A stretch of DNA of 64,000 nucleotides from Shewanella acanthi (GCF_019457475.1 NZ_CP080413.1:1-64000), one strand, 5' to 3'; shown: positions 22,848 to 32,919, counted from the first letter of the stretch. The notes: generated by a model from the sequence alone, not told the origin. Numbers and translations: made by a program.

Positions 22848-24305
22848 ATGCAATATAAAACCATCATCCGAATCATTGGCCTGTTAATCGGCCTGTTTTC
22901 CACCACTATGCTTCCGCCTGCTTTGATTGCCATTTGGTATAACGATGGTGGCGGTACAGCGTTTATCCAGGCATTTTTTGTCAGCCTTTTCATTGGTTTT
23001 TGGCTTTGGTATCCCAACCGTCGGTGCAAGGAAGACTTACGGACACGGGAAGGTTTTTTGATTGTGGTGTTGTTTTGGACGGTACTGGGTTCAATAGGTG
23101 CCTTGCCATTTATCTTTTCTAAGCAGCCTGATTTAAGTTGGACAGATAGTTTCTTCGAATCCTTCTCCGCATTAACGACCACTGGAGCCACGGTAATTGT
23201 CGGCCTCGATTATCTACCTAAGGCGATTTTGTTCTATCGCCATATGCTGCAATGGCTAGGCGGCATGGGGATTATCGTACTTGCTGTGGCCATCTTGCCC
23301 GTGTTGGGGATTGGGGGGATGCAGCTCTATCGCGCCGAAATCCCTGGGCCAGTTAAGGACAGTAAGATGACGCCCAGAATTGCCGAAACGGCAAAGGCGT
23401 TATGGTATATCTATTTACTGCTCACCATAGCTTGTGCTGGAGCTTATTGGCTTGCAGGCATGAGTGTGTTTGATGCCATTTGTCACTCATTTTCAACTAT
23501 TGCTATTGGTGGATTCTCGACCCATGACGCCAGTATGGGTTACTTTGATAGTTCGCTTATCAATCTGATTTGTGTGTTCTTCTTATTAGTTTCAGCGGTG
23601 AACTTTAGCGTGCATTTTGCCGCATTTTCACGACGGGGCATTAATTTAAAAGTTTATTTTAAAGACGCCGAATTTAAGATGCTGGTGCTTATCCAGTTGG
23701 TATTAACTGGGATTTGTTTTATCACTCTCTATCACTCGGGCATCTATGATTCCCCCGAGGAAACCTTAGATCATGCATTATTCCAAGCCGTTTCGGTTTC
23801 TACCACTGCGGGATTTGGCACTGAGAGTTTCCATGTCTGGCCGCTGTTTTTACCCATTCTGTTAATTTTTTCTAGCTTTATTGGGGGCTGTGGTGGCTCG
23901 ACAGCGGGTGGGATCAAGGTGATTCGCGTCATTCTATTGTTGCTGCAGGGTTCACGCGAATTGAAGCGTTTGGTTCACCCTAAAGCGATGTTCTCTATTC
24001 GTATTGGCTCTAAAGCGCTGCCTGACCGCGTCGTCGATGCCGTATGGGGTTTTTTCTCTGCCTACGCTTTAGTGTTCGTGATTTGCATGTTGGCGCTGAT
24101 GGCGATGGGATTAGATGATATAACCGCCTTTAGTGCGACTGCGGCTTGCCTAAACAATCTTGGCCCCGGCTTGGGCGAAGTGGCCAGTAATTACGCTAGC
24201 ATTGGCGATGGCGCTAAATGGGTGCTCGTGGTTGCGATGTTGTTTGGCCGGTTGGAAATTTTCACCCTGTTGATTCTGTTTACACCTACGTTCTGGAAGG
24301 ACTGA
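22848..24305 (+). CDS. trkH: Trk potassium transporter membrane subunit, copy 1
   Basis: TrkH forms the K+-conducting pore and is gated by TrkA. The 485-residue protein has about ten hydrophobic segments and the four degenerate filter-loop repeats (for example ALTTTGATVIVGLD, FSTIAIGGFSTHD, VSTTAGFG, LNNLGPGLGEV). It shares the ending RLEIFTLLILFTPTFWKD with the family. It follows yigZ and overlaps functionally with a second copy at 26018-27460. The next gene, hemG, starts one base after its stop. Confidence 0.95.
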   Translation: MQYKTIIRIIGLLIGLFSTTMLPPALIAIWYNDGGGTAFIQAFFVSLFIGFWLWYPNRRCKEDLRTREGFLIVVLFWTVLGSIGALPFIFSKQPDLSWTDSFFESFSALTTTGATVIVGLDYLPKAILFYRHMLQWLGGMGIIVLAVAILPVLGIGGMQLYRAEIPGPVKDSKMTPRIAETAKALWYIYLLLTIACAGAYWLAGMSVFDAICHSFSTIAIGGFSTHDASMGYFDSSLINLICVFFLLVSAVNFSVHFAAFSRRGINLKVYFKDAEFKMLVLIQLVLTGICFITLYHSGIYDSPEETLDHALFQAVSVSTTAGFGTESFHVWPLFLPILLIFSSFIGGCGGSTAGGIKVIRVILLLLQGSRELKRLVHPKAMFSIRIGSKALPDRVVDAVWGFFSAYALVFVICMLALMAMGLDDITAFSATAACLNNLGPGLGEVASNYASIGDGAKWVLVVAMLFGRLEIFTLLILFTPTFWKD

Positions 24306-24306
24306 T

Positions 24307-24831
24307 ATGCAGACGTTAATAATCTATTCGACCATTGACGGTCAAACCCTGCAGATTTGCCGTAGGTTGCAGTTAATTGCCGAACAGGCGGGTGAGACAG
24401 TGACGCTAGTGACCTTGGAGCAAGCCGAGGCGTTAAATTTATCGGATTTCGATAAAGTATTGATTGGCGCGAGCATTCGTTATGGTAAGCATCGTCCAAA
24501 GCTGTATGAGTTTGTGAACCAACATCAGGCGGTTTTAGACACAAAGGTAAACGGCTTCTTTACCGTGAATGTGGTCGCGCGTAAGCCGCTTAAAAATACT
24601 CCCGACACTAATCCTTACATGCAGAAGTTCCTTAAGCTTTCGCTTTGGCAGCCCCAGCAACTCGGGGTATTTGCAGGCAAAATTGACTACCCTAAATATG
24701 GCTTGTTTGATCGCACTATGATTAGGTTTATCATGTGGATGACCAAGGGGCCGACGGATCTTAAGGGAACCTTTGAGTTTACCGATTGGGCTAAGGTTGA
24801 TGACTTTGGCCGCGCGTTTACTCGGCGCTAA
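24307..24831 (+). CDS. hemG: HemG-type protoporphyrinogen oxidase, copy 1
   Basis: HemG is a flavodoxin-like FMN protein that oxidises protoporphyrinogen IX using the quinone pool, the step before ferrochelatase. The 174-residue protein has the phosphate-binding start IIYSTIDGQT, the GASIRYGKH loop, NVVARKPLKNTP and the C-terminal FIMWMTKGPTDLKG, all as in E. coli HemG. It begins one base after the trkH stop, so translation is likely coupled. A diverged copy lies 0.6 kb away. Confidence 0.93.
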   Translation: MQTLIIYSTIDGQTLQICRRLQLIAEQAGETVTLVTLEQAEALNLSDFDKVLIGASIRYGKHRPKLYEFVNQHQAVLDTKVNGFFTVNVVARKPLKNTPDTNPYMQKFLKLSLWQPQQLGVFAGKIDYPKYGLFDRTMIRFIMWMTKGPTDLKGTFEFTDWAKVDDFGRAFTRR

Positions 24832-24854
24832 ATATTTGCCTTCGTAAAAATGAC

Positions 24855-24887
24855 AAAGCCAGAATCGTGCTATCGACTCTGGCTTTT
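24855..24887. terminator. Terminator between convergent hemG and arsR-family gene
   Basis: A 13-bp stem with one mismatch (AAAGCCAGA on the left, TCTGGCTTT on the right as its core) lies between the two convergent genes. A short T-run follows on the plus strand and matching A-run on the left side, which could serve both directions. Confidence 0.75.
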
Positions 24888-24903
24888 GATTTAGAAAGCT
24901 AAA

Positions 24904-25224
24904 TTACACAGCGCAGTATCGGCTATGCAGAATCGAAATAACTTGGGTCACCTGCTCATTTTTGAGTTTGTAGTAAACAATTTGCGAACTCTTACGGGTA
25001 TCGACTAAATCCTCAGAGCGTAATACCGCCAAGTGTTGCGATAAGGCCGATTGACTCAAAGGTACTGTCTCGTTCAGCTCGGTCACACTTAATTCTTTAT
25101 CCAATAGCAGGCATAGAATCATTAGGCGATAAGGATTCGCGATGGCTTTTAGCCATTTAGCTGCACTTTCCGCATTAGTTACCATTGCATTCACATCGAT
25201 ATCATTTTGCATAAGGTCACTCAC
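24904..25224 (-). CDS. ArsR-family repressor of the HlyU/BigR/SqrR type
   Basis: This 106-residue winged-helix regulator has no arsenic-type CxC motif. Instead it has exactly two cysteines, Cys38 in LMILCLLLDKE and Cys104 in LHSRYCAV. These are the positions of the redox pair in HlyU, BigR, YgaV and SqrR, which sense reactive sulfur species by making a di- or tetrasulfide bond. The recognition helix is around PLSQSALSQHLAVL. It is convergent with hemG copy 1 and divergent from hemG copy 2. A symmetric operator 12 bp before its start suggests autoregulation and control of the divergent gene. The signal it senses is inferred from the cysteines. Confidence 0.85.
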   Translation of the reverse strand: MSDLMQNDIDVNAMVTNAESAAKWLKAIANPYRLMILCLLLDKELSVTELNETVPLSQSALSQHLAVLRSEDLVDTRKSSQIVYYKLKNEQVTQVISILHSRYCAV

Positions 25225-25236
25225 TTTATCGCTTTG

Positions 25237-25252
25237 ATTAGATTATTCTAAT
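25237..25252. promoter_or_regulatory. Probable operator of the ArsR-family repressor
   Basis: ATTAGATTATTCTAAT is an inverted repeat with six-base arms and a four-base centre, placed between the repressor gene and the divergent hemG copy. A/T-rich repeats with ATTAG/CTAAT-like arms are typical of BigR/HlyU targets. No other symmetric element was noted in the 187-bp gap. Confidence 0.55.
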
Positions 25253-25411
25253 TGATGGTGTTTCTATACGCAATCATACTGCCCGAGTATAAATATCTCA
25301 ATTTTTGAGTCCAAGAATATGAGATAACGCTGAATTGTGATCCTATCAGAGGTTTATTTAACAAAAGCTTGCCACAATGCAAATATGATTAAGATGGAGC
25401 GAGGACTGCCC

Positions 25412-25966
25412 ATGACACGTGTTTTGGTGCTTTATTTTAGCCGTGGTGGCCATACGGCCAAGATTGCCGCAGCAATTGCGGATCAATTAGCGCTGCGCGG
25501 CACAAAAGTGGATTTGGTTGATATTAACAGTGCTGCAGCCACGCGAATCAATTGGCCTGACTATCAGCTGGTGGCCTTTGGTGCCTGCGTGCTCTATGGT
25601 ACCTACGATAAGTCGGTATTCCGATTTGTCGAACAACATGCCAAGGCGTTGAGTTCGTTGCCAAACAGTTTCTTCTGCGTGAACGTGGTAGCACGAAACC
25701 CTGAAAAGCGAATCCCTGAGAATAATAAATATCTACAGAAATTTATTACCCTGTCACCTTGGACACCCAGTGATTTGAAAATAATAGCCGGCAAGGTGGA
25801 TTATCCCTCATGGCCTTGGTATGACAGATTGATGATACAGCTGATTATGAAAATCACTAAGGGGCCAACGGATCCTAAATCAGTGATTGACTTCACTGAC
25901 TGGGAGGATGTTAAAGCCTATGCTGATCATTTACTTGAGTTGGTTAGCGAGCCTGAAAATGCCTAA
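25412..25966 (+). CDS. hemG: HemG-like flavodoxin protein, copy 2
   Basis: From ATG 25412 this is a 184-residue flavodoxin-domain protein starting MTRVLVLYFSRGGHTAKIA. Purine-rich GGAG/GAGG lies just upstream; 25 more codons are open before it but resemble no family member. It keeps VNVVARNPEKRIPENNKYLQKF and LIMKITKGPTDPKS, as in HemG, but the cofactor loop reads GACVLYGTYD rather than GASIRYG. It may be the main protoporphyrinogen oxidase or a variant. It is divergent from the ArsR-family repressor and convergent with trkH copy 2. Confidence 0.85.
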   Translation: MTRVLVLYFSRGGHTAKIAAAIADQLALRGTKVDLVDINSAAATRINWPDYQLVAFGACVLYGTYDKSVFRFVEQHAKALSSLPNSFFCVNVVARNPEKRIPENNKYLQKFITLSPWTPSDLKIIAGKVDYPSWPWYDRLMIQLIMKITKGPTDPKSVIDFTDWEDVKAYADHLLELVSEPENA

Positions 25967-25967
25967 T

Positions 25968-25995
25968 AAAAATGCGCTCAGCGAGTGCATTTTTT
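25968..25995. terminator. Bidirectional terminator between hemG copy 2 and trkH copy 2
   Basis: AAAAATGCGCTC pairs with GAGTGCATTTTT around a three-base loop, with one G-U pair. T-runs are present in both reading directions, between two convergent genes. Confidence 0.82.
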
Positions 25996-26017
25996 CTTTG
26001 TCATCAATGTCAGCTGA

Positions 26018-27460
26018 TTAGTACTTCCAGAAGCTGGGGTGAAATAGCACCGCCACGGTCAAGATTTCCAATCGTCCTAACAGCATGCCAAGGGATAATG
26101 CCCATTTGGCAACATCCGGCAGCGTCGCAAAATTACCCGCTGGGCCAATGATTGGGCCAAGCCCTGGCCCCACGTTAGTCACCGCTGTAATGGCGCCGGT
26201 AAAACTGGTCATAGGGTCTAAACCTGTTAGTACTAACACTAACGATAAGCCGACAATCACAAACATAAACAGCAGTACGAAGGTGATCAGCGAGCGAACA
26301 ATATCTTCACTAATCACGCGGTTGTTATAACGTTCTCTAAATAGCCCGTTAGGGTGGCATTGCTGTTTTAATTGTTCGCGCATGATGGCGCCAGCAATTT
26401 GAAAACGGAAAATTTTAATCCCGCCTGATGTTGAACCCGAGCAGCTACCAACAAACATCAGAAATAAAAATGCGATATTGGCAAAGGCGCCCCAAGCACC
26501 GTAATCGGTAAGTCCATATCCGGTTGTCGTGACGACTGAAACCACGTTAAAACTTGATAATCGCATGGCATCAACAAGAGCGATATCTCGAGTAAACCAC
26601 AGCCACAAACCAATAAACCAAGATGTGCAGAAAAGGAAGACTAAAAAGCCCTTAACCTGGGCATCATTCCAAATAGTAAAGTCACGTTGTTGGACAGTTT
26701 GCACAAACATTAACAGCGGCAAACCGCCCGCGGCCATAAATATAACGCCCACCCAATGGGCCGAATTAGAGAAAGCCGCCATCGAGCTATCGGAAGTGGA
26801 ATAGCCACCAGTCGACAGTGTTGTCATCGCGTGGTTAATGGCCTGAAACCAGTTCATTCCTGCTAGATGATATGAAACACCGCAAGCAATAGTTAGCAGA
26901 ATATAAATAAAGAACAGATGCTTAGCCATATTCTGAGTGCGGGGAACCGCTTTGTCGCTCCAATCCGAAGATTCGGTACGAAATAGCCGCATACCACCGA
27001 CGTTGAGGAAGGGCAGAATCGCTACCGCCATTACGATAAAGCCAATACCACCAAGCCATTGCAGCAATGAGCGCCAAATAAGAATACTGTGATCCATATT
27101 ATCCAGCCCCGACAGTACGGTGGAGCCGGTGGTGGTAATACCCGACATGGTCTCGAAGAAGGCATCGGTATAACCTATGCCGTGGTAAAGCGTGAAAGGC
27201 ATGGCCGCAAATAAACTCACGATCAGCCAAGTCAGACTAGTGAGCAGAAACATATCGCGGATATTGAGATTAATGGATTTACTTTGACCGTTATGTAGGC
27301 ACAAACTCGCAGTGATGCCAGAGACGAATGCCGATAACATAAATGCACCGACCGTCTCTTCGCCGTTGAAGACTGCAAAGAGCAGGGGAACCAACATAAA
27401 GGCTGTTAGCATCGAAAGAAACAGCCCTAAGATAAACAACAGCGGTCTGAAGTTCAGCAT
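26018..27460 (-). CDS. trkH: Trk potassium transporter membrane subunit, copy 2
   Basis: A second TrkH pore subunit of 480 residues, with four filter-loop repeats (GITTTGSTVLSGLD, TLSTGGYSTSD, VVTTTGYGLTD, VTNVGPGLGPI) and the family ending RLEILTVAVLFHPSFWKY. It is clearly diverged from copy 1 rather than a recent duplicate. It starts 11 bp after trkA, so this copy is the one co-transcribed with its regulator in the def-fmt-rsmB-trkA-trkH series. Confidence 0.94.
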   Translation of the reverse strand: MLNFRPLLFILGLFLSMLTAFMLVPLLFAVFNGEETVGAFMLSAFVSGITASLCLHNGQSKSINLNIRDMFLLTSLTWLIVSLFAAMPFTLYHGIGYTDAFFETMSGITTTGSTVLSGLDNMDHSILIWRSLLQWLGGIGFIVMAVAILPFLNVGGMRLFRTESSDWSDKAVPRTQNMAKHLFFIYILLTIACGVSYHLAGMNWFQAINHAMTTLSTGGYSTSDSSMAAFSNSAHWVGVIFMAAGGLPLLMFVQTVQQRDFTIWNDAQVKGFLVFLFCTSWFIGLWLWFTRDIALVDAMRLSSFNVVSVVTTTGYGLTDYGAWGAFANIAFLFLMFVGSCSGSTSGGIKIFRFQIAGAIMREQLKQQCHPNGLFRERYNNRVISEDIVRSLITFVLLFMFVIVGLSLVLVLTGLDPMTSFTGAITAVTNVGPGLGPIIGPAGNFATLPDVAKWALSLGMLLGRLEILTVAVLFHPSFWKY

Positions 27461-27471
27461 AAGATGATGAC

Positions 27472-28881
27472 TTAGAAGAAGAATGCGCTCGGTTGGAAAA
27501 GCTTCTCGACTTCGCCGACAAACTTTTTATTCACGAGGAATAAGATTACGTGATCTCCTTGTTCGATAACAGTCTTATCATGGGCCATTAACACTTCTTC
27601 ATCTCGCACAATCGCGCCAATGGTTGTGCCGGGTGGTAACTTGATGTCACCAATGGCTTTCCCGACCACTTTAGAGGTGCTTGAGTCACCATGGGCAATC
27701 GCCTCAATGGCTTCGGCAGCGCCGCGGCGCAGGGAGTACACGTTACAGATATCACCCTGACGAATATGGGTCAGCAGCGCTGAAATCGTCGCCTGTTGCG
27801 GCGAAATCGCGATATCGATATTGGCTTCTTGAACTATGTCCACGTAGGCTTCACGTTGGATTAACACCATCACCTTTTTAGCCCCCATGCGTTTAGCCAG
27901 CAGGGCAGACATGATGTTAGCTTCATCGTCGTTGGTCACTGCGATAAACACGTCGGTTTGGTCGATGTGTTCTTCGAGCAAAAGCTCCTGATCAGAAGCA
28001 TCACCACAGAAAACGGTGGTATTTTCGAGTTGCTCAGAAAGTGTTTCTGCACGCTCGAATTTATGTTCGATAAGTTTTACTGAGTGGCTGCGCTCGAGTC
28101 GTTTTGCAAGACCCAGTCCGATGTTTCCACCACCTGCAATCATGATATTGCGGTAGGAGTTATCAAGCTTTTGCATCTCACTCATCACCGCGCGGATATG
28201 GCGGCTGTCGGCGACGAAGAAGACTTCATCGTCGGCCTCGATAATGGTTGTGCCGCGGGGCATGATAGGGCGACCCTGACGGAAAATGGCTGCCACCCGG
28301 GTATCAATATTTGGCATATGTTCACGCAGTGCCGCTAGGGCATTACCCACAAGCGGGCCACCATAGTAGGCGCGAACGGCAACCAGACTTAGGCGACCCT
28401 CTGCAAACTCAAGCACTTGGAGTGCACCAGGATATTCCACTAAGCGCTGGATGTAAGCGGTCACTAACTGTTCTGGAGCAATCAACTCATCAATCACGAA
28501 ACCACCACGAGGTCGGCCCTCGCTGTTTTTGGTTTCACTGTCGATAAACAGCTTGTCACGCATCGCCAGATAAGGCTCTGAACGGATACGCGCAATCTTA
28601 GTCGGAGTTCCAAACAAGCTATAGGCCATTTGGCAGGCAACCATGTTGCACTCATCGCTGTTCGTTACCGCGATGAGCATATCAGCATCTTCGGCGCCGG
28701 CCTCTTTTAGTACGTCAGGGTGGGCACCATGGCCCACTACAACGCGAAGGTCATATTTATCCTGCAGGGCGCGCAATCTGGACTTGTCGCTATCGACAAT
28801 GGTGATATCGTTATTTTCACCGACCAAATTTTCGGCCAAGGTTCCCCCGACTTGACCTGCTCCTAATATGATAATTTTCAT
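27472..28881 (-). CDS. trkA: Trk potassium uptake regulator TrkA
   Basis: TrkA is the cytoplasmic NAD(H)/nucleotide-binding ring that gates TrkH. The 469-residue protein has two RCK halves. Each starts with a Rossmann motif, [16 protein letters not shown] at the N-terminus and [17 protein letters not shown] near residue 235, and each is followed by a TrkA-C domain. It lies 15 bp after rsmB and 11 bp before trkH copy 2. Confidence 0.96.
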   Translation of the reverse strand: MKIIILGAGQVGGTLAENLVGENNDITIVDSDKSRLRALQDKYDLRVVVGHGAHPDVLKEAGAEDADMLIAVTNSDECNMVACQMAYSLFGTPTKIARIRSEPYLAMRDKLFIDSETKNSEGRPRGGFVIDELIAPEQLVTAYIQRLVEYPGALQVLEFAEGRLSLVAVRAYYGGPLVGNALAALREHMPNIDTRVAAIFRQGRPIMPRGTTIIEADDEVFFVADSRHIRAVMSEMQKLDNSYRNIMIAGGGNIGLGLAKRLERSHSVKLIEHKFERAETLSEQLENTTVFCGDASDQELLLEEHIDQTDVFIAVTNDDEANIMSALLAKRMGAKKVMVLIQREAYVDIVQEANIDIAISPQQATISALLTHIRQGDICNVYSLRRGAAEAIEAIAHGDSSTSKVVGKAIGDIKLPPGTTIGAIVRDEEVLMAHDKTVIEQGDHVILFLVNKKFVGEVEKLFQPSAFFF

Positions 28882-28896
28882 GGCCTTGCTTACTTC

Positions 28897-30183
28897 CTAA
28901 AGGGTCGCTTTCACTAAACGGGCGTAATAAAACCCATCCATGTTGTCCTGTCCCGGCGTGATTTGCCATCCAATGTCTTGTGGCGAAGCCTGCTGGTCGA
29001 GTGTGTCGAGCTTAGCATCTGCGGTGCGGCTTAAGAATGCGCTAATTTGGTCGCGATTCTCCTGCGGTAAAATCGAGCAGGTTGCATACAAGAGTGTGCC
29101 ACCAGGCTTGAGCCACTTCCAGCAGTGATCGAGAATTTGTCTTTGCAGCTCAGCCAGTTCTTCTATGTCGTGGTTTTTTCTGAGCCATTTGATATCGGGG
29201 TGACGCCGAATTACACCCGTTGCCGAGCAGGGCGCATCAAGCAGGATGCGATCGAATTTATCGCCCTGCCACCAAGAATCAATATTGGCTGCATCGCCAT
29301 GAATAACTTCTGCATTTAATGATAAACGGTCAAGGTTTTGTTGCACGCGCTCGAGACGCTTGGCATCAAAATCCACCGCAACTAACTTAATGCTGGGTTC
29401 AAGCTCGAGCAGATGACAGCTTTTACCGCCTGGCGCGGCGCAGGCATCGAGTACTAATTCGTTCGCCTTTGGGGCAAGCAGGGTTGCTGCCCATTGGGCT
29501 GCACCGTCTTGAACGGATGCAGCGCCTTCATGGAAGCGCGGCAGGGTAGAGACATCCTTAGGATGGGCAAGCAAGATGGCATCGTTACTCGTGCCTGGGC
29601 TGGCTTCAATTTCTAGCGCGTTTAGCGCTGCTAGGTATTCTGTTCGGCCTTGGGATAGACGATTGTTACGCAGCCACATCGGTGGACGTTCATGGCTTTG
29701 CTGGATAATCTCCTGCCAGTTGTCAGGATATGCCGCCTTTAAGCGTTTGATTAACCAGCCCGGCGTATTGTATGCCAGCGTGTCTGACTCGGTGCTCAAT
29801 GGGGTCAGTTGGCGCTGAATATTACGCAGTACGCCGTTAACCACCTTGACCATACCTTCGAACTTTAACTGCCTGCAAGCCTCAGCCGTTTCTGAAATCG
29901 CTGCATGACTCGGAATACGGGTGAAATACAACTGGTAACAACCAACGATCAACAGCTGGTGAATAATGCGCTGCTTGCCCTTAAGGGGTTTAGCGAGGCA
30001 CTCACTGATCCGTTTTTCAACCTGAGGCAGGGTGCGCATCACGCCGTAACACAGTTCGGCTAATAGCGCTTTATCTTTGCCGCTGGCGAGGTGTTTTTGC
30101 TGCTCTGGCAAAGCAACAGAAAGCGATACGCCTTTTTCTAAGACTTCGAAGATGGCTTTGGCTGCCAGTGCGCGCAGGTTCAT
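28897..30183 (-). CDS. rsmB: 16S rRNA m5C967 methyltransferase
   Basis: RsmB (Sun/Fmu) methylates C967 of 16S rRNA. The 428-residue protein has the NusB-like N-terminal domain (about 1-140) and the SAM-dependent domain with [15 protein letters not shown], the catalytic Cys in [18 protein letters not shown] and the second Cys in [13 protein letters not shown]. Its ATG overlaps the fmt stop by four bases (ATGA), the sign of translational coupling. Confidence 0.96.
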   Translation of the reverse strand: MNLRALAAKAIFEVLEKGVSLSVALPEQQKHLASGKDKALLAELCYGVMRTLPQVEKRISECLAKPLKGKQRIIHQLLIVGCYQLYFTRIPSHAAISETAEACRQLKFEGMVKVVNGVLRNIQRQLTPLSTESDTLAYNTPGWLIKRLKAAYPDNWQEIIQQSHERPPMWLRNNRLSQGRTEYLAALNALEIEASPGTSNDAILLAHPKDVSTLPRFHEGAASVQDGAAQWAATLLAPKANELVLDACAAPGGKSCHLLELEPSIKLVAVDFDAKRLERVQQNLDRLSLNAEVIHGDAANIDSWWQGDKFDRILLDAPCSATGVIRRHPDIKWLRKNHDIEELAELQRQILDHCWKWLKPGGTLLYATCSILPQENRDQISAFLSRTADAKLDTLDQQASPQDIGWQITPGQDNMDGFYYARLVKATL

Positions 30184-31142
30184 TGTGATTCTGCCTCATT
30201 GCTTAGGCGGGTATTAGGTGTAAACCATTCACCGCGGGCGTTGAGAATATCGGCGACACTCAATGGTTTTTTACCTGGCAGTTGCATACTTAGCAGGGTT
30301 AACACACCATCGGCAGTCGCGACTTCAATGCCTTTTTTACTGGCGCTGATAATAGTACCTGGTGCAGCATTGCTGGTGGTTGCGCTCACTTGAGTTTGCC
30401 ACACTTTAATGGTGTTGCCTTGATGCTCAAAGTAACTCACAGGCCATGGATTAAAAGCACGAACCTCTTGCCACAACTGTTTGGCTGATTTGCTCCAGTC
30501 GAGTCTTGCCTCTTCCTTACTGAGTTTTTCGGCATAATTCGCTAGCGACTCATCCTGCTTTTCGGCACTTAAGGCCCCAGCTGCTACCCCTTGGAGGGCT
30601 TGCAAAAGAGCCTGCGGACCTTGCTGAGCGAGTTTTTCGTAAAGTGTCGCAGAAGTGTCATCATCTTCGATGGGTAAATAGGTTTTTAGCAGCATGTCGC
30701 CGGTATCGAGACCTACATCCATCTGCATAATAGTGACACCAGTTTCTTTATCACCCGCCCAAAGCGCTCTTTGGATAGGGGCTGCACCGCGCCAGCGTGG
30801 CAGAATTGAACCGTGCACGTTAATACAACCCAGTCGCGGTGTATCGAGCACCACCTTCGGCAGGATCAGACCATAGGCAACTACCACCATAATATCGGCA
30901 TTGAGCGAAGCAAGTTCCTGTTGGGCGGCTTCTTTACGAAGTGACCCCGGCTGATAAACTGGAATGTTGTTAGCTAGCGCGAGTTCTTTTACTGGGCTGG
31001 CGGTGAGCTTTTTGCCTCGACCTGCAGGTCTATCTGGCTGAGTGTAAACCCCAATAACATTGTGCTCTGAGTTAATCAAAGCTTGTAAATGGCGAGAGGC
31101 AAAATCCGGTGTTCCGGCGAAGATGATATTCAATGGTTTCAA
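30180..31142 (-). CDS. fmt: Methionyl-tRNA formyltransferase
   Basis: Fmt formylates the initiator Met-tRNA with 10-formyl-THF. The 320-residue protein has the formyltransferase core with the catalytic Asn and His region ([21 protein letters not shown]) and [17 protein letters not shown], and the C-terminal OB-fold. It lies between def and rsmB, with a 15-bp gap and a 4-bp overlap respectively. Confidence 0.97.
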   Translation of the reverse strand: MKPLNIIFAGTPDFASRHLQALINSEHNVIGVYTQPDRPAGRGKKLTASPVKELALANNIPVYQPGSLRKEAAQQELASLNADIMVVVAYGLILPKVVLDTPRLGCINVHGSILPRWRGAAPIQRALWAGDKETGVTIMQMDVGLDTGDMLLKTYLPIEDDDTSATLYEKLAQQGPQALLQALQGVAAGALSAEKQDESLANYAEKLSKEEARLDWSKSAKQLWQEVRAFNPWPVSYFEHQGNTIKVWQTQVSATTSNAAPGTIISASKKGIEVATADGVLTLLSMQLPGKKPLSVADILNARGEWFTPNTRLSNEAESQ

Positions 31143-31157
31143 ATCTAATCCTAGTGC

Positions 31158-31664
31158 TTATTTGGCGTCCAGACGGGCCGCTTTCTCAAGTTTCTGTTTG
31201 ATCCGTTGACGCTTCAATGGCGACAGGTAGTCGACAAACAACTTACCTTTAAGATGGTCCATTTCATGCTGAATACAAATCGCAAATAGCTCATCTGCTT
31301 CGACAATAAATTCATTACCGTGTCTATCGAGGGCTTTAACCGTAATAAACTCGGCACGGTCGACTTTGGCATAAATGCCTGGAACCGACAGACAGCCCTC
31401 TTCATTACAAAAATCACCACTGCTGGCGATAATTTCTGGATTGATGAAAACCTTAGGGCGCTCGATATCGTCCTGCAAATCCATAACGATCAGTTGTTTA
31501 TGGTAATCAACTTGGGTTGCGGCCAGACCAATACCCTTTTCTTGGTACATAGTCTCGAACATATCGTCGATTTGCGTTTGTAACTCAGCATTAAACTCGG
31601 AAATCGGTTGCGCTTGAGTACGTAATCTTTCGTCTGGGAAACGTAAAACTTTTAGTAATGCCAT
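31158..31664 (-). CDS. def: Peptide deformylase
   Basis: Def removes the formyl group from new proteins. The 168-residue protein has all three motifs, [18 protein letters not shown] with metal ligand Cys91, and the metal-binding HEMDH with His133, Glu134 and His137. The start is the ATG at 31664 ([14 protein letters not shown]), 11 codons inside the longest open frame. It opens the def-fmt-rsmB-trkA-trkH series and is divergent from the LysM gene, as in most gammaproteobacteria. Confidence 0.97.
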   Translation of the reverse strand: MALLKVLRFPDERLRTQAQPISEFNAELQTQIDDMFETMYQEKGIGLAATQVDYHKQLIVMDLQDDIERPKVFINPEIIASSGDFCNEEGCLSVPGIYAKVDRAEFITVKALDRHGNEFIVEADELFAICIQHEMDHLKGKLFVDYLSPLKRQRIKQKLEKAARLDAK

Positions 31665-31789
31665 ACATAAACTCTTAACAAGTCTGTCAAATCTCAATCA
31701 GTTGGTTATACTGACTGAGGCTAATGGACTAATTTTAATCTTTAGTGCCAATCAATAACAGTAAAAGCTCGATTTAAGGGCCAAACAAC

Positions 31790-32908
31790 ATGGACAGCAC
31801 CATGAAACGGTTAATTTTACTCGCGTTAATGACGTTTAGTAGCACAATGGTTTCAGCCGATACATTGACGTTGAAGGCCGGCCACCCAGAATCCTATGTC
31901 GTTAAAAAAGGCGATACCCTCTGGGACATTTCTGGCACTTTTTTAAGTGACCCATGGAGATGGCCTCAACTATGGGATGTTAATCCACAGATTGCCAATC
32001 CCCATTTGATTTACCCTGGTGATTTACTCACCTTAGTCTTCGTCAATGGTCAACCAAGATTAGTCCGTAATGGCGAAGGTAAGCCACATATTAAAAAGAC
32101 CCCAGAGGGGCGCATCGTACAGAAGGGTGATGCCGTTCCTACAGTGGATCTGTCACTCATTCAAAACTACTTAGTGCAAAACCGAGTTGTCGATGCCGAT
32201 TGGTTAGCCGAACAGCCTATGATGCTTGCGGGTGAAAAACCTGGACGTCGCCATGTCACTGGCGATGTGATTTATATTGGTCACGAATATCCCGTAGGTC
32301 AAAAGTTGGCTATGTATGATAGTGGCCGTGAGTTCTTTGATAAGGAAACGGGCGAGTCTCTTGGGCAAGAGGCTATCTTGGCATCAACCGGACAGGTGAT
32401 TAAATCAGGAAAGGTTTCTGAGGTAAAATTACTGAGTAACTTCCAAGAAACTAAAGCAGGTTTTAGGGCTCTTCCGATGGAAGATGAATCCTTAATGTCG
32501 GCCTATTTTACGTTAAAGCCCTCTGACTTACAGGTGCCTGCGCATGTTGTGGCAACTGCGACTAAATTGCGTGAAGCGGGTAAATTACACGCGGTTTACC
32601 TAGATAAAGGTAAAGCAGATGGAGTAGAGCCTGGTGAAGTCTTTTCTATCTACCGCGAAGGTGAGCAAATCGTCGTAGATAACGATGGTGTACCTGTACT
32701 TGCCACTGAGCGTACAGCCTATGATAGCTTGATGGCTTCGCTCTCCACAGATAGTTCTCTGCAGATGCCTGATATTTATCACGGTAAACTTATGGTCTTT
32801 AAAGTGTTTGATAAGACCAGTCTAGCGTTAATCATGACATCCGAGCGCCCCGTTCGGGTCGATGATAAGTTGATCACACCAGAGACATTAGCCCTAAGAG
32901 GTCAATAA
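31790..32908 (+). CDS. LysM-domain exported protein
   Basis: This 372-residue protein has a signal peptide (LILLALMTFSSTMVSA) and a single LysM domain at about residues 40-85, with SYVVKKGDTLWDISGTFL and NPHLIYPGDLLTL. LysM binds peptidoglycan. The remaining 280 residues have no recognised enzyme motif. ATG 31790 is preferred to ATG 31802 because TAAGGG at 31775-31780 is nearer it. The gene begins the lysM-dprA-smg-zinc finger series found next to def in this group. Confidence 0.9.
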   Translation: MDSTMKRLILLALMTFSSTMVSADTLTLKAGHPESYVVKKGDTLWDISGTFLSDPWRWPQLWDVNPQIANPHLIYPGDLLTLVFVNGQPRLVRNGEGKPHIKKTPEGRIVQKGDAVPTVDLSLIQNYLVQNRVVDADWLAEQPMMLAGEKPGRRHVTGDVIYIGHEYPVGQKLAMYDSGREFFDKETGESLGQEAILASTGQVIKSGKVSEVKLLSNFQETKAGFRALPMEDESLMSAYFTLKPSDLQVPAHVVATATKLREAGKLHAVYLDKGKADGVEPGEVFSIYREGEQIVVDNDGVPVLATERTAYDSLMASLSTDSSLQMPDIYHGKLMVFKVFDKTSLALIMTSERPVRVDDKLITPETLALRGQ

Positions 32909-32919
32909 TCTCCAAACAC

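Noticed and set aside
25337-25411. Upstream extension of hemG copy 2 by 25 codons
   Set aside because: Extension is unlike any HemG N-terminus, and the ribosome site fits ATG 25412.
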